Source: Alloprevotella sp.
GTDB taxonomy: Bacteria; Bacteroidota; Bacteroidia; Bacteroidales; Bacteroidaceae
Direction: 5' to 3'
NCBI GenBank assembly: GCA_017477205.1
Contig: JAFUXE010000008.1
Coordinates: 1 to 22,586, forward strand
Length of the DNA stretch: 22,586 nucleotides
Positions within the stretch are counted from its first letter, which is position 1. Every line of letters begins with the position of its first letter. This document shows, in pieces, positions 7,901-15,773 of this stretch. The notes beneath the pieces are model-generated. The model was not told where the DNA came from. It did not search any database and saw nothing but the letters and a program-made list of their open reading frames with translations. A program made the translations under genes and the position numbers.

Positions 7901-8584
7901 TTATTGCTTTTTTGTGCTTCCTGCGTTTGCTTCCTTGAGATAGTTGGGCTCAAAGTAGGCCACGTCCTCTGTTTGCCCGCGCAGCAGGCGCATTTCTGCC
8001 AGGGGCATCATCCAGCGTGCGACGGGACGCACGTCATTCAGGAACCTTGCGCCGCGCGGCTCCAGCATCGGACGGCATTTCCGGGCTCCAGGGCCGAAGA
8101 AGTATAGTGGTCTGTCCATAAACTCGGCATAGCTGTCTTCTGCGATAATGTCTGGCTGAACGCCTCGCAAAGGTTTCAGGGCACGATCATAGATGGCAGC
8201 ATAGACCTCCATGCGGCGTGCATCCAGCATGGGGCAGAGCAAGGCGTCTTCGGGCAGTTCCTCACCCAGCAGGACAGGTACGCAGAGGAGTTCCAGCGTG
8301 GGAACCGCAACGAGTTCCAAATTGCGGCCGAAGGCAAGTCCTTTTGCCAGGGATGCCCCAATGCGAAGTCCCGTATAGGAGCCGGGACCACTGCTGACGG
8401 CAATGGCGTCAAGGGGTATGGCATGGCTGTCGGCAAAGCTCATCATGCGCTCGGCCATTGGCGCCGCATCCGTGGCAGCACGTAGAGGCTGGTCGGTTTC
8501 TTCCTCGGTCAGAATAGCGCCACGTTCCGAAAGTGCCACGCTCACAATGTCGGCAGAGGTTTCTATGTGTAGGATGCAACTCAT
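7901..8584 (-). CDS. tsaB: tRNA t6A biosynthesis protein TsaB
   Basis: 227 aa. TsaB is the inactive ASKHA-fold partner that, with TsaD and TsaE, installs threonylcarbamoyl on A37 of ANN-decoding tRNAs. The N-terminal strand ILHIETSADIVSVALSERG (residues 4-22) and the SSGPGSYTGLRIGASLAKGL motif (64-83) are diagnostic. The metal-binding histidines of TsaD are absent, as expected for TsaB. The start is the ATG at 8584: a consensus promoter lies just upstream (8611-8642) and its expected transcript starts near 8604. The open frame continues to 8902 only because it runs through the promoter and the 23-bp tandem repeats. First gene of the minus-strand operon ending in rseP. Confidence 0.94.
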   Translation of the reverse strand: MSCILHIETSADIVSVALSERGAILTEEETDQPLRAATDAAPMAERMMSFADSHAIPLDAIAVSSGPGSYTGLRIGASLAKGLAFGRNLELVAVPTLELLCVPVLLGEELPEDALLCPMLDARRMEVYAAIYDRALKPLRGVQPDIIAEDSYAEFMDRPLYFFGPGARKCRPMLEPRGARFLNDVRPVARWMMPLAEMRLLRGQTEDVAYFEPNYLKEANAGSTKKQ

Positions 8585-8610
8585 CTTTTTGTCGGTCTGT
8601 TTTTGGACGG

Positions 8611-8642
8611 CAAAAATAATATAAAGCGCGCGCATAAGCAAA
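8611..8642 (-). promoter_or_regulatory. Bacteroidetes-type promoter for the tsaB operon
   Basis: On the minus strand, TTTG (8639-8642) is followed after 20 nt by TATTTTTG (8611-8618), matching the consensus TTTG then TAnnTTTG. The expected start is about 20 nt before the tsaB ATG. Confidence 0.7.
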
Positions 8643-8752
8643 TCGGACGTATCGTAATTTGGAACTTTTATGACAAATCCGGATGTGCCAAGCCTTTCGG
8701 ACGAGAACATGGCAGACTTCTGTAGTCCGTATGCTGATACGGAAAATTTTGC

Positions 8753-8881
8753 TGTGCGCACACCTTGGCCTGAGATGTGCGCACACCTTGGCCTGAGATG
8801 TGCGCACACCTTGACTTGAGATAAGCGCACACCTTGAACCGAGATGTGCGCACACCTTGACTCGAGATGTGCGCACACCTC
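8753..8881. repeat. 23-bp tandem array carrying a 10-bp palindrome
   Basis: Five full 23-bp units (8753-8775, 8776-8798, 8799-8821, 8822-8844, 8845-8867) and a sixth truncated one (8868-8881). Each begins TGTGCGCACACCTTG, then has a variable 4-5 nt (GCCT, GCCT, ACTT, AACC, ACTC) and ends GAGA. TGTGCGCACA is its own reverse complement; five of six copies are perfect and the fourth is TAAGCGCACA. Dyad centres are exactly 23 bp apart. The array lies upstream of both the tsaB promoter (about 110 bp away) and the PBP promoter (about 265 bp away). Because 23 is not a multiple of 3 and the unit lacks stops, spurious peptides rich in CAHISGQGVRTS run through it in several frames. Confidence 0.93.
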
Positions 8882-8884
8882 AAA

Positions 8885-9144
8885 ATGCAATTTTCCGAAC
8901 AAATTTAAAAACTTGATACACAGAATGGAAGAAGGTGTGTGCGGAGACGCTGGCGCGGCTCGGGAAAGGGGGCTGTGCGGGAGATGCGGCCTTTCTTTGT
9001 TTGTTTTTTATGTAAAACCTTGCACGCAAGTTCAGAGCGGATTTCTTCCTACGGAGGTGTTCATGATGTGGAAAAGCCTTTTCTGGAGGCATTCGTTTTC
9101 TTTTACTTTTTGCGGATTTCATTAGTTATTTTTCTTGGCGAAAC
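8885..9144. other. intergenic stretch without a supported gene
   Basis: Between the repeat array and the PBP promoter I see no credible coding sequence; the short open frames have no conserved features and no promoter-start pairing. A degenerate match to the array core on the opposite strand (AAGGTGTGTGCGGAGA) occurs near 8932-8947. The stretch from 9075 onward is T-rich, which is typical of Bacteroidetes promoter regions. Confidence 0.5.
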
Positions 9145-9175
9145 TTTGCATTTTCATGTCTTTTGCCTAAATTTG
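9145..9175 (+). promoter_or_regulatory. Bacteroidetes-type promoter for the PBP-kdsB run
   Basis: TTTG at 9145-9148, 19 nt, then TAAATTTG at 9168-9175: a full match to the TTTG-N19-TAnnTTTG consensus. The expected start near 9182 leaves about 40 nt of leader before the ATG at 9222 and makes the in-frame GTG at 9186 unlikely as start. Confidence 0.72.
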
Positions 9176-9221
9176 TTCCCGATATGTGTGCATATACGCG
9201 CACGTGAATCAACGTAAAAGA

Positions 9222-11654
9222 ATGAGAAAGAAATTCATACGTACCCTTTGGACTCTTTTCTTGGGTGGTATTTTGCTGACAGGACTGGGAGTCGTGGCCA
9301 TAGACAAAGGTTGGATAGGCTATATGCCTGAATTGGCCGATTTGCAAGACCCTATTGACAAATACGCCTCGCAGCTTATCAGCGCAGACGGCAAAGTGCT
9401 CGGAACATGGTCGCAGAACGCCAATCGCGAGTATGTTACATTTGACAGTATCAGCGCATACGTTTTCCATGCACTTATCGCCACCGAGGATGTCCGTTTC
9501 TATGAACACACGGGTGTGGACTTCCGTGCCCTTGGACGCGCTATCTTGAAACGTGGAATCCTCCGCCAGAAATCGGCAGGCGGTGGTAGTACCCTCACGC
9601 AGCAGCTGGCAAAACAACTTTATTCCAAGGCTGCACAGAGTACGCTGGAACGTCTGCTGCAAAAGCCCATCGAATGGGTCATCGCCGTAGAGTTGGAGCG
9701 TAACTACACGAAGGAGGAAATCATGACGCTATACCTGAACCACTTCGACTTCCTCTACAACGCCGTCGGCGTGCGCTCAGCCTCAAAGACCTATTTCAAC
9801 AAGCAGCCCGACAAGCTCTCTTTGGAGGAAGCTGCACTTCTTGTGGGTATGTGTAAGAACCCCGCATATTATAATCCCATACGCCATCCCGAGCGTTGCC
9901 TGGAGCGTCGCAATACGGTCATCGAACAGATGGAAAAGGCCGGCTATCTCACCGTTGCCGAGGCTTCTGCCGCGAAGGCCACGCCCGTGGAAACCGATTT
10001 CCATCGTCTGGATCATAAGACCGGGCCTGCGCCCTATCTGCGCGAATATCTCCGTCGTATCATGATGGCCGACAAGCCCGATCGTTCCCGTTATGCCGAC
10101 TGGCAACGCCAGCAATTCTATGAGGATTCGGTCAACTGGGCCACAAATCCGCTCTACGGATGGTGCAAGAAGAATACGAAGCATAACGGAAAGCACTACA
10201 ATCTCTATACCGACGGTCTGAAGGTCTATTCCACCGTGGACTCCCGCATGCAAACCTATGCTGAAGAGGCGATGAACCAGCATGTGGCCAAATATCTGCA
10301 ACGCCAGTTTAACGCTCAGCGGTATTCTTCCGGAGGCACGTTCCCCTATATCGGCATCAGTCGTCAGCAAGCAAACAACCTTATCCAGCGTGCCGTGCAA
10401 CGCTCTGAGCGTTATCGTCGCATGAAGGATTCCGGCGCTTCGGACGAAGAGATTGAAAAAGCCTTCCGCACGCGTACGGAGATGAATGTCTTTACCTATC
10501 ACGGTGAGGTGGACACGACGATGACGCCCATAGACTCCATCCTCTACTACAAGAGTTTCCTGCGTTCTGCCCTCGTTTCCATTGATCCTGCCAACGGCTA
10601 TGTGAAAGCCTATGTGGGCGGTATGGACTTCAAACATTTCCAGTACGATATGGGAGTCGTGGGACGCCGTCAGGTGGGTTCTACGATGAAACCCTTCGTC
10701 TATAGCCTCGCTATGGAGGACGGCCTCACTCCCGACTACACCGTGCTTAACGTGCAGCGCAGCTATGGCGGTTGGACACCTCGAAATGGCAGCCGTGCAT
10801 GCTATGGTGCTCACATGCCGCTTCGGTGGGGTCTGGCGCAGTCGAACAACTGGATTACGGCAGGCATTATGTCCGAGGTTGACCCCAGCGGCCGCCGCCT
10901 TGAAAAGCTCCTTCACGAAGCCGGCATCATGAATCCCGACATACAGCCTTCGATGGCTTTGTGTCTTGGAACCTGCGACATTACGGCCTGTGAACTGGCG
11001 AGTGCCTATACGATGTTTATCAATGGCGGGCTTCGTAGCGCTCCCGTCTTTGTGACGCGTATTGAGGATAATCAGGGTAATGTCTTGGCGGACTTCCAGC
11101 CGCGCCAGAACCAGGTGATAGACGAAATGAGCGCAGCCGAAATGCTTGATATGCTGCAAGGCGTGGCAAATTCAGGTACGGCACGTCGTGTTCATGGCCT
11201 TCTCGGCTCTTCTGCACGCATCGCAGCAAAGACAGGTACGACGAACAACAATGCCGATGCCTGGTTCGTGGGTTGCGTGCCCCATCTCATTACTTCCTGC
11301 TGGGTGGGAGGTGAAGAGCGTGACATTCACTTTGCCTCTACTGGTATCGGTCAAGGTGCCGCTGCTGCCCTGCCGATATGGGCATACTACATGAAGCGCG
11401 TCTATGCGGACAACCGACTTGGATATTCTCCGCGCGACGAGTTCCCCGAATTTGACCTCAGCTCCCTCGGGAATGAAGTCTATAACGATTACGACTATGT
11501 GCCGCCTTCACGTGACGGAGGCGGAGGCGGCGGGGAATCCGGCGGCGAAGATGTGGGAAGCGGAGGAGAATCCACTTCAGGATCCGAAAACGCCAACACC
11601 GAGAATCGCGAGCGTTCGCACCACAACATAAATTCCGAAAGCCTCTTTGAGTGA
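9222..11654 (+). CDS. class A penicillin-binding protein (PBP1A-like transglycosylase/transpeptidase)
   Basis: 810 aa bifunctional peptidoglycan synthase anchored by one N-terminal helix (about residues 8-29) after a basic MRKKFIR start. The GT51 transglycosylase domain (about 55-230) has the catalytic Glu89 in ATEDVRFYEHTGVDF and the QKSAGGGSTLTQQLAKQLY motif. The transpeptidase domain (about 430-735) has the active-site STMK tetrad at 487-490, SNN at 541-543 and KTGTT at 670-674. All catalytic motifs are intact. The C-terminus (766-810) is a low-complexity Gly, Ser and Glu linker ending in SESLFE, likely disordered periplasmic tail. The ATG at 9222 is preferred to the upstream GTG (9186) because the promoter at 9145-9175 predicts transcription starting near 9182. 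First gene of a plus-strand run; kdsB follows after 56 bp. Confidence 0.96.
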   Translation: MRKKFIRTLWTLFLGGILLTGLGVVAIDKGWIGYMPELADLQDPIDKYASQLISADGKVLGTWSQNANREYVTFDSISAYVFHALIATEDVRFYEHTGVDFRALGRAILKRGILRQKSAGGGSTLTQQLAKQLYSKAAQSTLERLLQKPIEWVIAVELERNYTKEEIMTLYLNHFDFLYNAVGVRSASKTYFNKQPDKLSLEEAALLVGMCKNPAYYNPIRHPERCLERRNTVIEQMEKAGYLTVAEASAAKATPVETDFHRLDHKTGPAPYLREYLRRIMMADKPDRSRYADWQRQQFYEDSVNWATNPLYGWCKKNTKHNGKHYNLYTDGLKVYSTVDSRMQTYAEEAMNQHVAKYLQRQFNAQRYSSGGTFPYIGISRQQANNLIQRAVQRSERYRRMKDSGASDEEIEKAFRTRTEMNVFTYHGEVDTTMTPIDSILYYKSFLRSALVSIDPANGYVKAYVGGMDFKHFQYDMGVVGRRQVGSTMKPFVYSLAMEDGLTPDYTVLNVQRSYGGWTPRNGSRACYGAHMPLRWGLAQSNNWITAGIMSEVDPSGRRLEKLLHEAGIMNPDIQPSMALCLGTCDITACELASAYTMFINGGLRSAPVFVTRIEDNQGNVLADFQPRQNQVIDEMSAAEMLDMLQGVANSGTARRVHGLLGSSARIAAKTGTTNNNADAWFVGCVPHLITSCWVGGEERDIHFASTGIGQGAAAALPIWAYYMKRVYADNRLGYSPRDEFPEFDLSSLGNEVYNDYDYVPPSRDGGGGGGESGGEDVGSGGESTSGSENANTENRERSHHNINSESLFE

Positions 11655-11710
11655 CTCCTGGGGGCTTCGCGCGCGTAATAAATAAATATATGTGTCCAAA
11701 GACTTGAAGC

Positions 11711-12511
11711 ATGAGATTCATTGCCATCATACCTGCCCGATACGGTAGCTCGCGCTTTCCCGGCAAACCGCTTGCCTTGCTGGACGGCAAACCAATCATC
11801 CAACACGTCTATGAACGAGCAAAGCGCGTTTTTGCATACGTTTTTGTGGCTACGGACGACGAGCGCATCCGTCAGACCGTGGAGAACTTCGGCGGGCGTG
11901 CCGTTATGACGCGTTCCGACCATCGTAGTGGTACCGACCGGTGTTTTGAGGCCTATCAGGCCGTTTGCGGCGATGTGGAGGGAACGCATCCCGGCAGCCT
12001 CGCAGTCACACGCATCGACGACATCGTTGTGAACATACAGGGGGACGAACCCTTCATCGCCCCCGAACAGCTGCAAGCCATCCAGGCGTGCTTTACGGAA
12101 AATCCCGACACGGAAATCGCTACGCTCGTGAAGCCCTTTCCCGGCAATACGGCATTTGAGGAACTCTGCAATCCCAACTCGCCGAAAGTCGTAGTCAGCG
12201 CAGCAGGCAACGCCATGTATTTCAGCCGCTCCGTCATACCTTACCTGCGCGGGGTGCCGCAGGAGGAATGGGCGCAGCGCCATACGTTCTTCAAGCACAT
12301 TGGTCTCTATGCCTACCGCGCCATCACGTTAGCGCGCCTTGTGCAGATGCCTATGGGTGAGCTCGAATCCTGCGAATCCCTCGAACAACTTCGTTGGTTG
12401 CAGGCAGGATATAGCATTAAGGTACGCGAGACCTCGCAGGAGACCATAGGCATCGATACGCCTGAAGACCTCGAGCGGGCAGAAGCTTTCCTGCAATCCC
12501 AGAATCTCTAA
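11711..12511 (+). CDS. kdsB: 3-deoxy-manno-octulosonate cytidylyltransferase
   Basis: 266 aa. Makes CMP-Kdo from CTP and Kdo in the cytoplasm, activating the sugar for lipopolysaccharide inner core. The N-terminal signature FIAIIPARYGSSRFPGKPLA (residues 3-22) binds CTP; VATDDERI (47-54), RSDHRSGTDRCFEA (68-81) and VNIQGDEPFI (107-116, with the metal-binding Asp112) are typical of KdsB. The later segments KHIGLYAYR and LEQLRWLQAGYSIKV also fit. Length is near the usual 245-265. Lies between the PBP and the MORN protein on the same strand with 56-bp and 35-bp gaps, so probably co-transcribed. Confidence 0.96.
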   Translation: MRFIAIIPARYGSSRFPGKPLALLDGKPIIQHVYERAKRVFAYVFVATDDERIRQTVENFGGRAVMTRSDHRSGTDRCFEAYQAVCGDVEGTHPGSLAVTRIDDIVVNIQGDEPFIAPEQLQAIQACFTENPDTEIATLVKPFPGNTAFEELCNPNSPKVVVSAAGNAMYFSRSVIPYLRGVPQEEWAQRHTFFKHIGLYAYRAITLARLVQMPMGELESCESLEQLRWLQAGYSIKVRETSQETIGIDTPEDLERAEAFLQSQNL

Positions 12512-12546
12512 AACCAATTTCAGGACATACCAAAACCATACCATTC

Positions 12547-13662
12547 ATGAAAAAGACCACATTCCTCATTCTTTCTCTTTTCACTGTATTTACGTTTTCA
12601 TCCCGCGCCCAGCGCATTCAGGTGGGCAGCTATACATTCAAGGACGGCTCTGTCTATAGCGGAGAGCTCTCTGGCAACAAACCGAACGGAAAAGGCCGCA
12701 CGCAATATGCCAATGGCGACGTCTATGAGGGCGAATACGTCAAGGCAAAGCGCCAAGGCAAAGGCACGATGACCTATGCCAGCGGCGAGAAATACGAAGG
12801 CGACTGGTTTCAGGACGAACAGCACGGCTACGGAACCTACCATTCCCTGAACAACAACCGCTATGAAGGCCTTTGGGACAGGAATGCCAAGAAAGGCAAG
12901 GGCACCATGACCTACTATAATGGTGACATCTACGAAGGCGATTGGGAAGATGACGTCAGAAACGGAAAGGGTACCTATAAGTATGCCAGCGGCGCGTTCT
13001 ACCGTGGCGAATGGAAAGAGGACAAGAAGGAAGGTGTTGGGTACTTCGACTGGGGCGACGGCTCCAAGTATGAGGGTCAATGGCACAACAACGTGCGTCA
13101 TGGACGCGGAACCTTCTACTATGCCAATGGCGACTTCTACTCCGGCGACTGGAGAGGCGACTATCAGGACGGAAAAGGCACCTACAAGTTCAAGAACGGC
13201 GATCGGTACGAGGGCGACTATGCCAAGGGCATGCGTACGGGTGAGGGCATCTTCATCTTTGCCAACGGCGACCGTTATCAGGGACATTTTCAGGATGGCG
13301 AACCCAGCGGACAAGGTACCTATACGTGGAAAGGCGTTGCCAACTACACGGGGGAATGGAAAGAAGGCAAACGCAACGGCTTTGGTACTTACAAGCGCAA
13401 GAACGAATATGAGTACCAGGGACAATGGAAGGACAACATGATGGAGGGCGAGGGCGTCCTGAGAATGCAGGACGGCGAGAAGTACAAGGGACAGTTCCAC
13501 GAAAACCAGCGCCACGGGAAAGGCACAATAGTCTATGCCGACGGCAGCCGCTTCGATGGCCATTTCACGAATGGAGAGAAGGACGGCAAGTTCGTCGAAT
13601 ACGACCAAAACGGTAACGTCAAGCGTAAGGGAACGTATCGCAACGGTCGTGTAGAAAATTGA
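12547..13662 (+). CDS. exported MORN-repeat protein (14 repeats)
   Basis: 371 aa with an N-terminal signal peptide (about residues 1-21, MKKTTFLILSLFTVFTFSSRA). From residue 37 to about 358 it consists of 14 consecutive 23-residue MORN units with no length variation; each begins Y-x-G-(E/D)-(W/Y/F), followed by a basic or acidic hexapeptide and G-x-G-(T/x), for example YEGDWEDDVRNGKGTYKYAS. The last unit (FDGHFTNGEKDGKFVEYD) is degenerate. MORN repeats form elongated beta-hairpin sheets that mediate protein or lipid contacts; no enzymatic domain is present. Export to the periplasm or surface is predicted by the signal peptide, so a role with envelope components is inference. Starts 35 bp after kdsB; its stop lies 29 bp before the chosen glgB start. 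Confidence 0.92.
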   Translation: MKKTTFLILSLFTVFTFSSRAQRIQVGSYTFKDGSVYSGELSGNKPNGKGRTQYANGDVYEGEYVKAKRQGKGTMTYASGEKYEGDWFQDEQHGYGTYHSLNNNRYEGLWDRNAKKGKGTMTYYNGDIYEGDWEDDVRNGKGTYKYASGAFYRGEWKEDKKEGVGYFDWGDGSKYEGQWHNNVRHGRGTFYYANGDFYSGDWRGDYQDGKGTYKFKNGDRYEGDYAKGMRTGEGIFIFANGDRYQGHFQDGEPSGQGTYTWKGVANYTGEWKEGKRNGFGTYKRKNEYEYQGQWKDNMMEGEGVLRMQDGEKYKGQFHENQRHGKGTIVYADGSRFDGHFTNGEKDGKFVEYDQNGNVKRKGTYRNGRVEN

Positions 13663-13691
13663 ATTCCCGGTATATGAACAAATTTCAGGCT

Positions 13692-15773
13692 ATGAAAACA
13701 AAGAAATCCCCCAAGTTGCGCCTCGTGCGCGATGACAAGTGGCTCATGCCTTATGCGGATGCCATACAGGGCCGCCACGAACATGTGCTCTATAAAGTCA
13801 ATGAACTCACATCGGGCGGAAAGAAGTCCCTCGGCGACTTTGCCACAGGCCACCTCTACTTTGGCCTTCATCGCACGCCGCGCCAATGGGTTTTCCGCGA
13901 GTGGGCCCCCAATGCGACGGACATATATCTTGTCGGCGACTTCAACGGCTGGCAGGAGACGGAAGAATACCGCCTCAAACGGATTCCGGGAACCGGAAAC
14001 TGGGAGTTGAAGCTTCCCGCACGGGCCATGCAGCACGGCCAGCTCTACAAGATGCGTGTCCATTGGGACGGCGGAGAAGGGGAGCGCATTCCCGCGTGGG
14101 CAACACGTGTTGTCCAGGATGAGCGCACAAAGATTTTCTCCGCACAGGTTTGGGATGTGCAGCCCTATGAATTCCGCGTCAAGAACTTCCGCCCTACACG
14201 TACTCCTCTGCTCATCTATGAGTGTCACGTAGGCATGGGACAGGACGCGGAAAAAGTAGGTACCTACGACGAATTTCGCCGCAACGTCCTTCCGCGCGTT
14301 ATTGCCGACGGGTATAACTGTTTGCAAATCATGGCCATTCAGGAGCATCCCTATTACGGCTCCTTTGGCTATCACGTTTCCAACTTCTTCGCGCCCAGCA
14401 GCCGCTTCGGTACGCCCGAGGAACTGAAGCAACTCATTGATGAGGCTCATGCCGCAGGCCTTGCCGTCATCATGGACCTTGTCCACAGCCATGCTGTCAA
14501 GAACGAGCTGGAAGGCTTGGGCAATCTGGCCGGCGACCCTTCGCAGTATTTTTATTCAGGACCTCGCCGCGAGCATCCGGCCTGGGACAGCCTTTGCTTC
14601 GACTATGGCAAGAACGAAGTCCTTCATTTCCTCCTTTCCAACTGTAAATACTGGCTTGAGGAGTTCCGGTTCGACGGCTTTCGTTTTGACGGCGTAACGT
14701 CCATGCTCTACTACAGCCACGGCCTTGGCGAGGCCTTTGGCGGCTATGGCGACTATTTCAACGGTGCGGAGGACGACAACGCCATCTGCTACCTGACGCT
14801 TGCCAACCTTCTCATCCATGAGGTACGCCCTTCTGCCATCACCATCGCAGAAGAGGTGAGCGGAATGCCAGGTTTGGCGGCTCCTTTCACCAGTGGCGGC
14901 TACGGCTTTGACTACCGCCTTGCGATGAATGTCCCCGACTTCTGGATAAAGACCATAAAGGAACGCTCTGACGAGGATTGGCATCCCAGCGCCATCCTGT
15001 GGGAACTCACGAACCGCCGTGCCGACGAGCAGGTCATCTCCTACTGCGAAAGTCACGACCAGGCTCTGGTGGGCGACAAGACCATCGTCTTCCGTCTCAT
15101 AGATGCTGACATGTACTGGCATTTCCGGAAGGGTGATGAGAACGATATGGCGCGTCGCGGCATCGCGCTCCACAAGATGATACGCCTTGTTACCGCTTCC
15201 ACCATCAACGGCGGCTACCTGAACTTCATGGGCAACGAGTTCGGCCATCCCGAATGGATAGACTTTCCGAGGGAAGGCAACGGATGGAGCCACAAATATG
15301 CCCGTCGCCAATGGAGCCTGGTTGATAACAAGGAACTCTGCTACCATTGGCTCGGCGATTTCGACCGCGCTATGCTTGGCGTTGTGCGGCAATGCTTTGT
15401 ACCCATTCAGACGGAGGGCGAAAAGGCCGGACGTGCGAAGGCCGGACGTCCCAAGACGAAGGGCTTCCCCGTGGAGGAGATTTGGCACGACGACGGCGAC
15501 CAGATTCTTGCCTACAAGCGTGGCGATCTCGTCTTCGTCTTCAACTTCAGTCCTACGCGCAGCTATACCGACTACGGATTCCGCGTTGCCGAGGGTGCGT
15601 ATGATGTCATCCTGAATACCGACGCCAAGGAGTTCGGCGGTTACGGCTTTGCTGACGATTCCATGCGTCACTTTACAAACCACGACCCGTTGCTCCATCG
15701 CCAGGGCAAAGGCTGGCTGCAGCTTTACATCCCGGCCCGTTCAGCCGTCGTATTACGAAAAGTTTCCGAATGA
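13692..15773 (+). CDS. glgB: 1,4-alpha-glucan branching enzyme, GH13_8-like
   Basis: 693 aa. Cuts an alpha-1,4 glucan chain and rejoins it by an alpha-1,6 bond, branching glycogen. A CBM48 domain (about residues 55-155; FREWAPNATDIYLVGDFNGW) precedes the GH13 barrel. Motifs: QEHPYYGSFGYHVSNFFAPS, MDLVHSHAVKN (region I), FRFDGVTSM with nucleophile Asp333 (region II), TIAEEVSGMPG with acid/base Glu387 (region III) and CESHDQAL (region IV). These match the eukaryote-like GH13_8 subfamily rather than classical enterobacterial GlgB. Between barrel and C-terminal beta domain there is a short basic insert, GEKAGRAKAGRPKTKG, encoded by a 15-bp tandem duplication (15423-15449). I chose ATG 13692 because MKTKKSPKLRLVRDDKW aligns with remembered homologue N-termini; ATG 13674 is possible. 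The stop overlaps folP by 4 bp. Confidence 0.94.
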   Translation: MKTKKSPKLRLVRDDKWLMPYADAIQGRHEHVLYKVNELTSGGKKSLGDFATGHLYFGLHRTPRQWVFREWAPNATDIYLVGDFNGWQETEEYRLKRIPGTGNWELKLPARAMQHGQLYKMRVHWDGGEGERIPAWATRVVQDERTKIFSAQVWDVQPYEFRVKNFRPTRTPLLIYECHVGMGQDAEKVGTYDEFRRNVLPRVIADGYNCLQIMAIQEHPYYGSFGYHVSNFFAPSSRFGTPEELKQLIDEAHAAGLAVIMDLVHSHAVKNELEGLGNLAGDPSQYFYSGPRREHPAWDSLCFDYGKNEVLHFLLSNCKYWLEEFRFDGFRFDGVTSMLYYSHGLGEAFGGYGDYFNGAEDDNAICYLTLANLLIHEVRPSAITIAEEVSGMPGLAAPFTSGGYGFDYRLAMNVPDFWIKTIKERSDEDWHPSAILWELTNRRADEQVISYCESHDQALVGDKTIVFRLIDADMYWHFRKGDENDMARRGIALHKMIRLVTASTINGGYLNFMGNEFGHPEWIDFPREGNGWSHKYARRQWSLVDNKELCYHWLGDFDRAMLGVVRQCFVPIQTEGEKAGRAKAGRPKTKGFPVEEIWHDDGDQILAYKRGDLVFVFNFSPTRSYTDYGFRVAEGAYDVILNTDAKEFGGYGFADDSMRHFTNHDPLLHRQGKGWLQLYIPARSAVVLRKVSE

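Noticed and set aside
8753..8881. CRISPR array
   Set aside because: Repeats are contiguous 23-bp units with only 4-5 variable bases, no spacers of protospacer length, and no cas genes nearby.
8585..8902. N-terminal extension of TsaB (333 aa frame starting at 8902)
   Set aside because: The added 106 residues are translation of the 23-bp repeats and the promoter; TsaB homology begins at the ATG at 8584.
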